This document shows, piece after piece, positions 18,762 to 29,800 of a DNA stretch of 64,000 bases (position 1 is its first letter; each line of letters opens with the position of its first letter). The notes under the pieces are model-generated. The model saw only the letters and a list, made by a program, of their open reading frames with translations. It ran no database searches and had not been told where the DNA came from. Origin of the DNA: DATMER01 sp963741305 (GTDB taxonomy: Bacteria; Acidobacteriota; Thermoanaerobaculia; Multivoradales; UBA5704); NCBI GenBank assembly GCA_963741305.1, contig CAVUHL010000003.1, positions 6,696,001 to 6,760,000 on the forward strand, read 5' to 3'. Made by a program: the position numbers and the translations under genes.

Positions 18762-21026
18762 ATGTTCGCCGCCCCCGATAAATCCACCCTCACCTGCCTG
18801 ACCCGCCTCGCCCAGCGCAGCGGCCAGGCGAACCGCTGGATGATCGCGGCGGCCCTGAACGAGCGCCTGGAGTCTCTCGCCGAACCCGCTCTGGAAGTCA
18901 CCCTCGAAATCGGCGACCCCCTTGGGCAGGTTCTGGCGGAAGAGTTGGACCACCACGGCAGCGACAAGCTCGCCGCGCGCCTGACGGAACTCTGCCAGAG
19001 CGAGCCGTATGTCGATTCCCTGCCGCTCCGGGAGGTGGCCCTCGTGGCGGCCCGGAAGCACCTGGATGCCCTGCTCGCGCAATGGCCGGAGCCGGATGAC
19101 GAGCAGCTGTTCGCGCTGGCGGCTCTCCGGAACAACTTGGGCGTCCGGTTTCGGCGAGCCGGGCGGCACGAGGAGGCGGTCCAGGAATTTCAGCGGGCAT
19201 CGGCTCTTTTCCGTGGGCTCGTCCTGCGGCACGCCCCCTCCTTCCTTCCCGGTCTCACCGGGAGCCTCGACAACCTGGGCAGCGAGCTCATTGACCTCGG
19301 CCGGCCGGAAGAAGCTCTCCATCCGCTGCACGAATCGGTCGAGCTTCTCCGCCAGCTCGCTGGCGTGTGGCCCGACACCGTCCTTCCCGATCTCGCCAGG
19401 AGCATGCAGAGCCTAGGAGTCGCCCTCGCCGTCCTCGGGTACCACGAGGAAGCCCTGGTGGCCGCCCAGGAAGTCCTCAAGATCCGGCGCCGCCTGGTCG
19501 CCGCCGGCCGTAACGCCGAAACGCTCTCGGGACTCGGCGACGCTCTGAACAATCTGGCTCTGCGATGGAGAGCCAAAGGGGAGAGGGAGGCGGCGCTCCC
19601 GGCCATGTCAGAAGCTCTGGACGTCTTCAAAGACCTGGCGGAAGCTCGTTCCGATGTCTATCTCTTTCACGTTGCGCGGACCCACCACAATCTGGGAACC
19701 CTGCTGGCCGAACTCGGCCGGACGGACGATGCTCTGCTCCACGCCCGCGAGTCCACCCAGACCTTTCGCCAACTCGCCGAGATCCGCCCGGAAGCCTTCC
19801 TCCCCGAGCTGGCCGGGGCCCTGGGCAATTTCGGGAACAAGCTGGCTGCCGCGGGGCATCGGTTGGAGGCGCTGGAGGTCGCGCGGGAATCGGTGGCGAT
19901 CACGTGCCGGCTGGCGGAGAGCGATCCTGTACCACATGGTCCGCGCCTCGCTAATGCCCTGACCAACCTCGGGCTTCGCCTCCGCGACCTCGGCCGATTC
20001 GCGGAAGCCCTCGCGGCCACCGAGGAAGCCGTGACGATCTATCGCCCATTCGCCAAAGAACGGGCCGAAACCTACCGCGAAGACCTTGCGATGGGGCTCA
20101 CGAATCTCGGCTCGCAGCTCCGCGACGTGGGGCGCCGGGACGAAGCGCTGGCGGTGACAACCGAAGCCGTGGCACTCTACCGTGAGCTGGCAAGCCAACG
20201 GCGCGCCACCTTCCTGCCGGTGCTCGGCACCTCTCTCGATCATCTGGGGACACGGCTCCAAGAGCTGGGCCGGAGCGAGGAGAGCCTCGGGCCGTCCCAG
20301 GAGTCCGTGGTGATCTTCCGGGAGCTCGCGGAGATCCTGCCGCAGGCCTTTCTCGGCGATCTCGCCATGAGCCTGGGCAACCTGGCCATCCGCCTGCGTA
20401 GCACCGGTCGGAGCGAAGAAGCGCTGGCCGCCGCCAGGGAGTCGATCACGATCAAACGCCGGCTCGCCGAAGAGCACTCCGGCGAGCACCTGCCGGAGCT
20501 GGCCGCCGGCCTCGGCAACCTGGTCGCCCACCTGCGAGACTCCGGTCGATTCGACGAAGCTCTGGAGGCTGGGCGCGACGCGGTTCAAATCCTGCGAGGG
20601 CTTGAGACCGAGGCGCCGGGAGCGTTCCTCTCCCCGCTCGCCGTCGCCCTTCGCAATCTCGCGATCGTGCTCGACGATCTGGGGCTCCACGAAGACGCTC
20701 TTGAGGCCGGACAGGAAGTCGTCGCCCTTCTCAATCGACTTGCCACATCGAATCCCGAGGCCTTCCTGCCGCGCCTGGCCGTGAGCCTCGGCGATCTGGC
20801 GGCCCCGCTCCATGCCCTGGGACGGACATCCGAAGCCTGGGACGCCGTGGAAGAGGGGTTGCGGACCCTCGCGCCCTGGTTCCACCGGCACCCGCAAGCT
20901 CACGGGCCGAGAATGGCGATTCTCGTCCACAATTACCGCCAATTAGTGGAGGCTGCCGAAAGAGCACCGGACCAGGATCTTCTAAGGCCAATCGAGGCAG
21001 CCCTCGGCGGCGCTTCAGTGGCCTGA
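18762..21026 (+). CDS. TPR protein with conserved N-terminal module (paralogue 4)
   Basis: The 754-residue protein has the shared N-terminal module (TCLTRLAQRS, VTLEIGDPLG, SLPLREVALVAARK). About thirteen 46-residue TPR units follow, with motifs such as FLPELAGALGNFG and GRSEEALAAARESI. The C-terminal module (PWFHRHPQAHG, then NYRQL and PDQDLLRPI) is also found in paralogues 2 and 6. The start ATG lies two bases after the upstream stop. This is the most regular of the set, and the repeats make the locus prone to unequal recombination. It has no signal peptide or membrane segment. Confidence 0.82.
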   Translation: MFAAPDKSTLTCLTRLAQRSGQANRWMIAAALNERLESLAEPALEVTLEIGDPLGQVLAEELDHHGSDKLAARLTELCQSEPYVDSLPLREVALVAARKHLDALLAQWPEPDDEQLFALAALRNNLGVRFRRAGRHEEAVQEFQRASALFRGLVLRHAPSFLPGLTGSLDNLGSELIDLGRPEEALHPLHESVELLRQLAGVWPDTVLPDLARSMQSLGVALAVLGYHEEALVAAQEVLKIRRRLVAAGRNAETLSGLGDALNNLALRWRAKGEREAALPAMSEALDVFKDLAEARSDVYLFHVARTHHNLGTLLAELGRTDDALLHARESTQTFRQLAEIRPEAFLPELAGALGNFGNKLAAAGHRLEALEVARESVAITCRLAESDPVPHGPRLANALTNLGLRLRDLGRFAEALAATEEAVTIYRPFAKERAETYREDLAMGLTNLGSQLRDVGRRDEALAVTTEAVALYRELASQRRATFLPVLGTSLDHLGTRLQELGRSEESLGPSQESVVIFRELAEILPQAFLGDLAMSLGNLAIRLRSTGRSEEALAAARESITIKRRLAEEHSGEHLPELAAGLGNLVAHLRDSGRFDEALEAGRDAVQILRGLETEAPGAFLSPLAVALRNLAIVLDDLGLHEDALEAGQEVVALLNRLATSNPEAFLPRLAVSLGDLAAPLHALGRTSEAWDAVEEGLRTLAPWFHRHPQAHGPRMAILVHNYRQLVEAAERAPDQDLLRPIEAALGGASVA

Positions 21027-21029
21027 GCC

Positions 21030-23132
21030 ATGAACCCCAAGCACGCCCTCACCGTCCTCAGCCGTCTCGCTTCGCGGAACGCCTCCCAGACGTCCCTGCT
21101 GGAAAAAGCTCTCACCCCACGGCTGGACGAACTGGCTGAGGCCTCGCTTGAGGTGGCGGTGGAAACCGGAGACGCCCTGGGGCCTTTGCTTGCTCAAATC
21201 GTTTCAACTAGCGCCTCGCCCGAGGTGGTGGAGAGGTTGCGACAGCGATGCGCGGAACCCAGGCTTTCGTCCTCCTTGGCCCTCCACGAAATCGCGCTGG
21301 CGGCCACCCGCAAGGTGCTCGAGCTCAAACGGAGTGAATGGTCTCGTCCCGACGAAGCACAACGGGCAGAGCTCGCCGAGCTGAGCTTGAACCTCGGAAG
21401 CCGCCTGGTCGACTTGCGGCGCTTGCCAGAGGCGTTCGAGGTCACCCGGTCGGCGGTGACCCGCTACCGGCGCCTGGCCCGAGCTCACCACGCTCTCTAC
21501 AGCGAAGGGCTGGCTCACAGTCTCAACAACCTGGGCAACTGCTGGAGTTATCTGGGGAACCCGCGCCGAGCAATCCCTCCATTGGAAGAAGCCGTCGAGT
21601 TGTACCGCCAGCTTGCGCACGAAAGGCCGGAGCGGTTTCTGAGCTCGCTGAGCGCGAGTCTCACCAATTTGGGCGGAACCCTGTACCAGCTCGGAAGAGC
21701 CAAGGAAGCACAGGCCGTTCTCGAAGAAGCTCTCCGTCTGTACCGCCGGATGCCCGTAACCCGCACCGACATCCTGATCAGCCAACTCTCCGGCGTCCTC
21801 GAGAATCTTGGCTTGGTTCTAAGAGAGTCGGGACACGCACGGAAGGCCCTACGCATCGCCCGGGAGGCCGTGGATTTCAATCGCCAATGGGCGCAGGAGC
21901 TACCCGACATTTATCTTCCCGATCTGGCGATCAGCCTCGCCAATCTGGCCGACCATCTCGAAGCAGCTCACCGGTTGGAAGAGGCCCTGGAGGTCTGTCA
22001 GGAAGCGGTCGAGCTGCGCCGGCATCTCGCCACCGCCCGCGCCGAGACGTTCGGCCCAGGGCTCGCAGCGAGTCTCAACTCACTGGCAGTCCTGTTCGGG
22101 CATCTGGGCCGCTCTGCAGACGCCATCCCGCTGGCCCAAGAGGCGTTGGATCTCTATCGTAGATTTGCCGCCAAGGAGCTATCGACGTTTCAGCCGCGTA
22201 TCGCAGAGTGCCTCAACAACCTGGGCCTCCACTTCGGTACACAGGGGAATTGGTTGGAAGGCCTCCCCTACTTCCGTCAAGCCCATGACCTGCTCCAGGC
22301 TTTGGTTCGCGAGAGTCCGGAGCTATTCCTTTCCAAGCTGGCGACCGTTCTCGGTAATCTCGGCGAGTGCCTGGGCGAGCTCAATCGTTGGGAGGAGTCC
22401 TGTCAATTGGCCCGTGAGCTTGTTGCCGTAAACCGGAAGCTCGCACAGCGGCAACCCGAAGTCTTCCTCCCGGACCTGGCAGACAGTCTGCACGATCTTG
22501 GTGCTCTTCTGATTCACTTGGAGCTTTGGGAGGAAGCCGTCGATGTCTACCAGGAAGGGGCTCGGCTCTACCGGCGCTTCAGCCGGCGAAATCCGGAAAG
22601 GTTTGCGGAGAGATTGATCGACTGTCTCGTCGCACTCGAAGAGGCGCTGCACGCACTCGGGAGGGTCCGGGAAACTCTTCCCATCCTCCGCGAGTTGGTC
22701 ACTCGGTTACGTCAAGCCGTCGGCAAAAGAGGCTCCCAATACGACGAGATCGACTTGGCGACGCATCTCTCTCTGTTGGGTTCGGTGCTCTGCGAGTTGG
22801 AACAGCCGAGATCCGCCATAGCGCTTTTCAGAGAGGCGATCGACGTCTATCGCCGCCGGAGTCGTCGCCAGCCCAGTCTGCGACAGGTTTTGGCCGAAGC
22901 TCTCCATATGCAGGGCCAAGCTTTCCTTGAGATCGGCAGACCTGAAGATGCCCTCGACTGCCTGGACGAAGCCTTGCATTGGCTTATGCTCGCCGCCAGA
23001 AAGCAGCTAACCGAGGATTCCGATTGGCTTTGCGAGCTGCAGGAGGATCGGCAGCGGGCGGTGAAACAGCTCCAATGTTCACCGATTGGCCTCTCCCGTA
23101 GGCGCGGGCTTACGCGGAAACCAGCCGGGTGA
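21030..23132 (+). CDS. TPR protein with conserved N-terminal module (paralogue 5)
   Basis: The 700-residue protein has the shared module (LTVLSRLASRN, VAVETGDALG, SLALHEIALAATRK) and TPR units of about 46 residues. Its start resembles paralogues 1 and 6 (KHALTVL, KHTLTVL, KCALTVL), which suggests two subfamilies: one beginning near KxxLTVLxRLA, the other FAxxxKxTLTxLTRLAQR. The C-terminal TPRs are less regular and it lacks the HPxAF tail. It starts three bases after the preceding stop and converges on the frameshifted sixth paralogue. Confidence 0.8.
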   Translation: MNPKHALTVLSRLASRNASQTSLLEKALTPRLDELAEASLEVAVETGDALGPLLAQIVSTSASPEVVERLRQRCAEPRLSSSLALHEIALAATRKVLELKRSEWSRPDEAQRAELAELSLNLGSRLVDLRRLPEAFEVTRSAVTRYRRLARAHHALYSEGLAHSLNNLGNCWSYLGNPRRAIPPLEEAVELYRQLAHERPERFLSSLSASLTNLGGTLYQLGRAKEAQAVLEEALRLYRRMPVTRTDILISQLSGVLENLGLVLRESGHARKALRIAREAVDFNRQWAQELPDIYLPDLAISLANLADHLEAAHRLEEALEVCQEAVELRRHLATARAETFGPGLAASLNSLAVLFGHLGRSADAIPLAQEALDLYRRFAAKELSTFQPRIAECLNNLGLHFGTQGNWLEGLPYFRQAHDLLQALVRESPELFLSKLATVLGNLGECLGELNRWEESCQLARELVAVNRKLAQRQPEVFLPDLADSLHDLGALLIHLELWEEAVDVYQEGARLYRRFSRRNPERFAERLIDCLVALEEALHALGRVRETLPILRELVTRLRQAVGKRGSQYDEIDLATHLSLLGSVLCELEQPRSAIALFREAIDVYRRRSRRQPSLRQVLAEALHMQGQAFLEIGRPEDALDCLDEALHWLMLAARKQLTEDSDWLCELQEDRQRAVKQLQCSPIGLSRRRGLTRKPAG

Positions 23133-23179
23133 GCGTGTCAGGGCCGCTTTGCCATCCATGTCTCGTCTCCGGGCTCCGC

Positions 23180-25152
23180 TTACTCCTTCGGGAGCTCCGA
23201 CATCTGCAAGATAGGGGCGAACAGCTCTCGATTGACATCGACTCCCGCGGCTTTCGCCGCCTCTCCATAGTTCACGACGGCGGAGGCCAGCCGGTGCCGG
23301 AAGGCTTCCGGGTGCCGCAGGAACAGCGGGATCAGGAGGTGGAGTGCTTCTTCGGACGTAGCGAGAGCCTCGGTAGGGGATTTCAGATTGCTCTCCAGCA
23401 AAGCGCTCAGATTGCTCAGGCTCAGAGCCAACTGGGGTGCAGCGGCTTCCGGATGGTGGAGAGCGAGCTTCCTCCCAAGCGCCACCGATTCGCGTGCCGC
23501 CGCGAGCGACTCTTCCAACTGTCCGACGAGATCCAATTGATTGGCGAGGTTGTTCAGGCTCGCCGCGAGCTCGAGCTCAAAGGCGGCCAGCTGGTCGCGA
23601 GTCAAGCGGCGTAGAAGCTCGACGGCCTCCAGCGTCGCATCGAGTGCCTCCTCAGGGCGCTCCAGTGTGCGAAGAAGGGCGCCCAGGTTTTTGAGGGTGC
23701 TGGCGATTTCGGGTTTAAAAGCATCGGGGTGTTCTCCATGGAGCCGGCGAAACAGAAGCAGAGATTCCCGGGTCACCTGCAGCGCTTCTTCCAGGCGCGA
23801 CACGTTCTGAAGCATCGTACCGAGGTTGTGAAGGCTCTTGGCCATTGCGGCCTCGAAGGCCTTCGGGTGCCGCAGAGAAAGCCGCCGGAGTTTATCGGTG
23901 GCCTCCTGAGCAACCTCCAAGGCTTCATTCGAAGCCCCAGGCCGTGCAACAAACCTCCGAGGTTATTCAAGGCCTCGGAAAGGCCGGATTGAAATGCTTC
24001 CGGATGCTGGCATAAAAGACGACGAAGGATTACGACCGCTGCGCGGGAATCCTGGATCGCCTCTTCCCTTAGACCGAGCAGATGTTTGCAGACACCGGCA
24101 TTCAGGAAGCAGGAGGCAAGGGAGGACAAGAAGGCGTCCGGGCGCTCAAGTGCCAGCTTTTGATAGAAGGCGGCGGCCTCTTCAGTGACCAGCAGCGCGT
24201 CGGTGATGGAACCGGCCGCCTTGTGCATGGCGCCCAAATTGAGGAGACTGCCGGCCAGATCGGGCAAGCAGGCGTCGGGGCGCTCGGCCGCGAGTTGCCG
24301 ATTCAACTCGACGGCTTCCCTGGTAGCTCGAAGAGCTTCGCGATGTCGCCCCAGCGAGTAGAGACGGGCCCCCAGATTGGAAAGGGCTTGGGCCAGCCGG
24401 CTAGCGCTTTCCACTCCCATGGAGCGCCTCTGCCGCCAGAGGTCGACGGCTTCCTGGGTAGCATCGCAGGCCTCCTCCAGCCGACCGAGAGCAGCCAGCC
24501 GATTGCCCAAGTCATTTAGGATGATGTAGAGATCTGGTTCAGATGAGGAGGTCGATCCGCCGGCTAGCCGCCGGCTCAGCTCGGCGGATTCCTGGGTGAC
24601 CTCGAGTCCTTCCGTCAGCCGTCCCAGGTCGCTCAAGACGATCCCCAGATTGTCAAGACAGATTGCAAGCCGGGCCTGGAATTTCTCGGGCGTCTCCTCG
24701 GCAAGTGGGCGGTAGCGCGCTAAGGCATCCTGCATGTACCCCACGGCTTCCTCCAGCCGGCCAAGCGCTCTCAGCCGAAAACCCAGATTCAGCGCCAAAC
24801 GCGCGATCTCCGCCTGTTGCTCGAGGTCGGGGTGCCGCCAGATTTTCTGGCAGAAATCGAGCATCTTTCGGGTCGCTTCGGCAGCGACTTCGCGCAACGG
24901 CGTGGAACTCTGATATGCGCCCTCATCGCAGATCTCGAGGACGTGGTTGACCAGCTCAAAACTGCTACTGAGCTCGATCTGATTCGCCAGCACACGCCCG
25001 ATCGGATCGCCTGTTTCCACAGCTACGTCGAGTGCGACGGCTGCAAGCTCTTCCAGCCGTCCCCGAAGAGCTTCTTCGAGCCGGGACATCTGATCCAACT
25101 TGCGGCCGGCCAACCGGTTGAGCACCGTCAGCGCACATTTCGAATCGAACAT
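23180..25152 (-). pseudogene. TPR protein with conserved N-terminal module (paralogue 6), single-base frameshift
   Basis: Residues from ATG 25152 give the shared module (LTVLNRLAGRK, VAVETGDPIG, STPLREVAAEATRK) and regular TPRs. Near 23930 the frame is lost inside a TPR (GLGLR), and the repeat pattern resumes in another frame as NEALEVAQEAT. Adding one base there restores a perfect repeat and gives about 657 codons. The C-terminus has the PLFLRHPEAF, NY and NRELFAPI tail module. It is either a fresh pseudogene or an assembly indel. It is the last gene of a minus-strand unit with the peptidase (77 bases upstream) and the CHAT lipoprotein. Confidence 0.75.
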
Positions 25153-25229
25153 AGCGGATTGGAGATCACTTCTCGAAGATAGGCCCACTCGATCCGAAAG
25201 GTGAATCGAGATTGCGCCCGTGCCGCGGG

Positions 25230-26801
25230 TCATCGCGAGGATGAGGGTACGCGGCGAGCACGACGGCACGGTTGGTGTCCGAACCTAGGCTTTTTTGTGT
25301 GAGCCAAGCCCTCTTGGTGTTGAAGGCTCGCCGGCCCGGCACCAACTTCCTTTCGGGCCTTCGGCTCCCCTATCCCCGGCAGGCGCACCGCCGGATCTCC
25401 GAAGACGGCGAAGTTCCGGGCATCGTTGCGCAGCAGCCACAAATGGGCGAACAGCTCACCGTCCACCTTCTCGTGGAAGCGCCAGCCTTCTTCCATATTC
25501 CCGAGCATCGCCGCCAAGGCGGCGTAGGACTGGTTGAGGTACTCCATCGCCCAGCCGACCGTGTGGCCCTGGAGCAGACGGCGCACTCCGTAGAGAATGG
25601 CGCCGATCCCTTCGTTCCGCGGCGAGCCTTCGAAGCTCGCCGTCCACGCACGGTCGACGTGGCCGATCACCGCCAGCGCACCGCCGGTATCGGGCGGCAG
25701 GTTCTTGGGGCAAAGCAGCCGCTGGGGCAGGAGCGAAACCAGAGAACCCGGCGCAATCTGTTCGGGCTTGGCAAGCGCCGTCTGGTCGAAGTTGTCGCGT
25801 TGCGGAGTGCCCAAGCCATAGCAGGCATAGAAGAACGCCACCAAGCCGTGCAGGGAAGCCGCCTCTTCCGGCACGTCGGAGGCGGCGAACCATTGATCCT
25901 CACCGACTCCTTCCTCATCCTCCGGTCCCGGCCAATCCTGGCAGACAAGCGCTCCCTGGCACTCTTCCTGGCGGGTGTCGTCCGCGTCGAAACCCACGCC
26001 GTGGCAGGCGACAAATAGGAAGGCCGGCGTTTTAGCACCTCCCAACAAGGCATGAAGATCCTTCTTCCGGGCGTCCTTGCCGAGCACCTCGTGGACTTTC
26101 CAGGGCATTCCCGGCTCGAGGACCGACTCGGCCAGCTCATGGACGAGCTTCTGCGCGGTCCGTTCGGTGGAAGGATCCTTTTCGTGCTCCGGGCCGAAGA
26201 AGACGATCTCCTCGGACCGCGGCCTCGGCAGATCTTCGGCCTTCACGACGCTTCTGGCGTAGTTGCCGTAGTCCGCGAGGTCTTTGAAGTGGATCCGGCC
26301 TACGGCGTGGTTGACGTCGAGCTCGGCCTGGAACTTGTATGGTAAAGATTCTGGATTTCCCACCAGAAGGAGGTAATAGGGAATGAAGTCCGGATCTGCC
26401 GGCATTCCCGGGTGACCGCCGTGGTCCCGCACGAAATGGAAGGTTTCCTCCCCTCGGTATGTGTATTCGGCGTAGTAGTGGCTGTTGCCGCCGGCGGTGG
26501 CCTGCCGGCGGCGATGTTCCAGGAGCTCTTCCAACTCGGTGCGGACCCGCGAGTCCAGATCCGGAGCGAAGACCACGCCCCAGCCAGTCTCGGTCAGGTC
26601 CCAGGGACGATCCGTTTCGAAGATCGGCTTGCGTAGCGGATCATCGACATGGTGCTTCTTTGTCCACTCGAGAACCCATTCAGGAGGAGCCGTCCATCCC
26701 TCTTCCAGCAGTCGGTTGACGATCCGCTCGAGCGAAGCCGGCGGCGTCAGGTACTTCCCCGTGGGATTGATGCCGGTGAAATAAAGCCTTTGATCGCTCA
26801 T
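25230..26801 (-). CDS. Stand-alone caspase/C25-like peptidase
   Basis: The 523-residue protein is colinear with the C-terminal module of the TIR-STAND-peptidase at 13274-16468. Shared blocks include PWDLTETGWGVVFAPDL, PYYLLLVGNPESLPY, GHTVGWAMEYLNQSYA and VFGDPAVRLPG. The putative dyad is His267 in VACHGVGF and Cys327 in FYACYGLG, each preceded by a hydrophobic strand as in clan-CD peptidases. The last 40 or so residues are a basic, low-complexity tail not present in the paralogue. Its ATG overlaps the stop of the CHAT lipoprotein gene (ATGA), so translation is coupled. It has no signal peptide. Protease activity is inferred from fold and dyad, not proven. Confidence 0.75.
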   Translation of the reverse strand: MSDQRLYFTGINPTGKYLTPPASLERIVNRLLEEGWTAPPEWVLEWTKKHHVDDPLRKPIFETDRPWDLTETGWGVVFAPDLDSRVRTELEELLEHRRRQATAGGNSHYYAEYTYRGEETFHFVRDHGGHPGMPADPDFIPYYLLLVGNPESLPYKFQAELDVNHAVGRIHFKDLADYGNYARSVVKAEDLPRPRSEEIVFFGPEHEKDPSTERTAQKLVHELAESVLEPGMPWKVHEVLGKDARKKDLHALLGGAKTPAFLFVACHGVGFDADDTRQEECQGALVCQDWPGPEDEEGVGEDQWFAASDVPEEAASLHGLVAFFYACYGLGTPQRDNFDQTALAKPEQIAPGSLVSLLPQRLLCPKNLPPDTGGALAVIGHVDRAWTASFEGSPRNEGIGAILYGVRRLLQGHTVGWAMEYLNQSYAALAAMLGNMEEGWRFHEKVDGELFAHLWLLRNDARNFAVFGDPAVRLPGIGEPKARKEVGAGPASLQHQEGLAHTKKPRFGHQPCRRARRVPSSSR

Positions 26802-29800
26802 CTTGGAGGCTCCGGCGGGTTCGCCTTCGTCGGCCGGGGTGGCCTCACCTTCGGCGGCGGCAGGCCCCCAGTGCCAGCGCGCTTTGCAGGGTCATTTCCT
26901 CCCGAGTCTGTAGCCTCGATGCCACCACCTGGCCTCTTGTCGTAGTCCCCCTGGAAAATGAAACCCGCCCAGAGGGACGGGTCGCTCCAAGCGGGCTCTC
27001 CCAACATCGATTTCTGGGCGTGCTGCAGGGCTTCCGGAGGCCGCTTGCCGTTGAAGAGCTCCCGATAGAAGCGGCTCATCAGCTTCGCCGTGGCTCGATC
27101 TTCCACCTTCCACAGGCTGGCCACGAGCTGCGGCACACCGATGGACATGAAGCCCCACGTCATTCCGAGCAGGCCTTCTCCGCGCACCTCCTTTCCCACG
27201 GCGGTTTGACAAGCGCTCAGAACCACCAGATCGGCGTTCAGGTCCAAGCCATAGATCTCGTACAACCGCAGGAACCCGTTGGAGCGTGGTGCACCGTCCG
27301 GGCCGACCAGCGAGAAGACGAGCCCGGAGAGCTCGGGCTGCCGGTCGTTGAGCAGGCCATGGGTGGCGAAGTGGAGGATCGGGGCCTGACGCCATCGCTC
27401 GTCGTCCAGCACCTCGCGGCTTGCGGCGAAGCCGAGAGCCGGCAACACCTCGCCGGGACGCCAAAGGTCCCGGATCGCCTCGGCCTCCTGGAGCGAGAAC
27501 GGCAAGGGCTCCAGATCGGAGAGTCCCAGATCGTTGAGCGAGCGAGTCAAGTGTCCGCGAGGCACCTCACGTTTCGGCGGCGGAGCGCTTCCGGGATGGA
27601 CTCTGGGATCGGAGGCGTCGAAAACCGGATCGGCCAGAACTGCGATCAAAGGCCCAGGCTGGCGGAGCGGCCCCGTCTGCCGCTCCTGCCTCAAAGCAGC
27701 GCCGACCGAGGCGGAAGGGAGATGGATGATCGAGTGGCTCTCGACCAGGAACGGCCGCCGGCCCGCCGCCGGTACTGCCGCGGGATCGGGAAGCGCCGCG
27801 AAGGGAATCAACTGTAGGGCGCCGTCCGCGACAATCAGCAGGCGCTTGTACTTGGGGAGGTCTGCCGCCACCGGCTTGAACACAAGGGCCGCGAGGTCGT
27901 CCACCGCCTTCTGCCGACGGTTGGCGCCGGGCCGGAGCCGCCGGGACAAAAAGTCGCGGGCGAGCAGGGCCGCTGTTTCGATGCGTTCGCGCCCGGGAAG
28001 TTGGTGGAAGGCAAGGTTCGATCTCGTCAACCGCCAGAGAACGCTCCGCTCCTCGCCTAGCGAATAAACGAGCAGCAATGTGTCGGTATCGAGGAGGCGT
28101 TTCTGGATTTCAGCCACAGAAAGCGTTTTCGATTCTTCGAGCCGAGCCAGCTGCGGACTCGCCTGCCGCATCCGGGTGCGTACCCGGTCGAGGCGGGCGA
28201 GGAGAGCTTCGGCTTCCTCGGACTGTACGGCGTGGTCCAGGAGCCGCTGAACCTCCTCTTCTTCCCGGAGGAGCGTGGGGTCGGCGTGCTGCCGGACCTC
28301 GGCCCGCACCTCGGCGAGGGCATCCAACAGGCTGCGGGCGCGGCGCTTTTCGTCCGCCTCCAAGGCGCGGGCCGCGTACCCCTGATTCGGGTGCATCCGG
28401 TCCTGCGCCAGCAGGACGTCAATGTAGAGTTCCCAGTAGTGCTGCCGGGTCGCGAAGTAGGAGGCCCGCGTCTCAAGACTTCCCGTCTCGGCACGCTGGT
28501 TCTCCGCGAGATCGATGCTCGCCTCCACTTCGCGCAGCGCCTTGTCCGGATCCTTGAGCTGTAACAGGGCCTGGGCGATGACATAGTGCGTCAGGGACAA
28601 GCCATAGCGATAGCCGAGCTTCTCGAACCGGGTCAAGGCGTCCTGCCCAAGGTGGAGCGCCTGGCGGGCCTCGCCGCGGGCTAGTGCGGCGCGCGCCAGG
28701 TGCGCCGTGGCCATGGCTTCCCCGTGCGCGTCTTCAACGGCGCGGAAGAGACCGAGAGCCTCGGAGAAGCGTGCCTGGGCTTCCTGCGGCTCTTTCGTTT
28801 TGAGGAGAACCGAGCCTACGGAGATGAGCGTGATGGCCTGGCTTCGCCGATCTCCGAGCTTGCGATAGAGCGCGAGCGCCTGCTCGCTTTGAGCACGGGA
28901 TTCGACGAGCCGCCCCTCGCGGTACGCCACCTCGTGCAGGCCGTCGAGCGCGTCGGCGGCAAGCCCGTCGTCGGCGATGGCCTCGGCGATCCGCAGCGCG
29001 TTCTTGAAGTTATTCTGGGCCTCGGTCCACTTGCCGTGCTCCAGATAGAGATTGCCAAGGCTGAGCACGGCGATGGCCTCGTCCCTGCTGCCGTTGAGCC
29101 GACGCCAGATCTCCAGGACACCGGTATAGGTATCGACCGCCAGATCAAAACGCCCCTCCGAGTTCTGGACGTTGCCTAGACTGTTGAGCGCTCTGGCTTC
29201 GCTCTCCGGATCGGCAGCGGCGCGGAACAACCGGACCGCATCTTCGAGGGGTTGCCGAGCCTCCCGGTACCGGCCCAAACGAATCAGCATGCGCCCATAC
29301 CGGTTGAGCGCTCGGGCTTGTCCCCTGGGATCGCCGGCCTGCTGAAAGAGCCTCGCGGCCTTCGAGCACAGGCCGGCCGCCTCCTCCCAGCGGTCGAGGT
29401 ATTCCTTCATCCATCCTATCGAGACGAGGGCCGCGGCTTCGCCGCCGGGGTCCCCGGCTTCCTTTGAGAGCGTCAATGCCCGCTCATACCGGGCGATCGC
29501 GTCCTCATATTTCTTGTCGCGCCTCAGACCTTCACCATCCTGGAACACCCGCTCGGCTTCGACCCGGCGGCGGTGCGCCTCGGTGGCCGGACCCTTCTCC
29601 TCGATCTGGATCTCATAGGCTCCGGGCGTCGTCCCTTCGCCTCCCACCACCTCGGCCCGATAGTCGCCCGAAACAGCAGCGACTTCCGAGACCCGCTCGG
29701 CCCCCTGCGTGCCCGTGGGGCTGTCCACCTCGGCGATCAAGTCGCCTCCAGGCGCCACTAGGCGCAGAACCAAGTCGACTCCGCGCTGCTCAGCGGCGAT

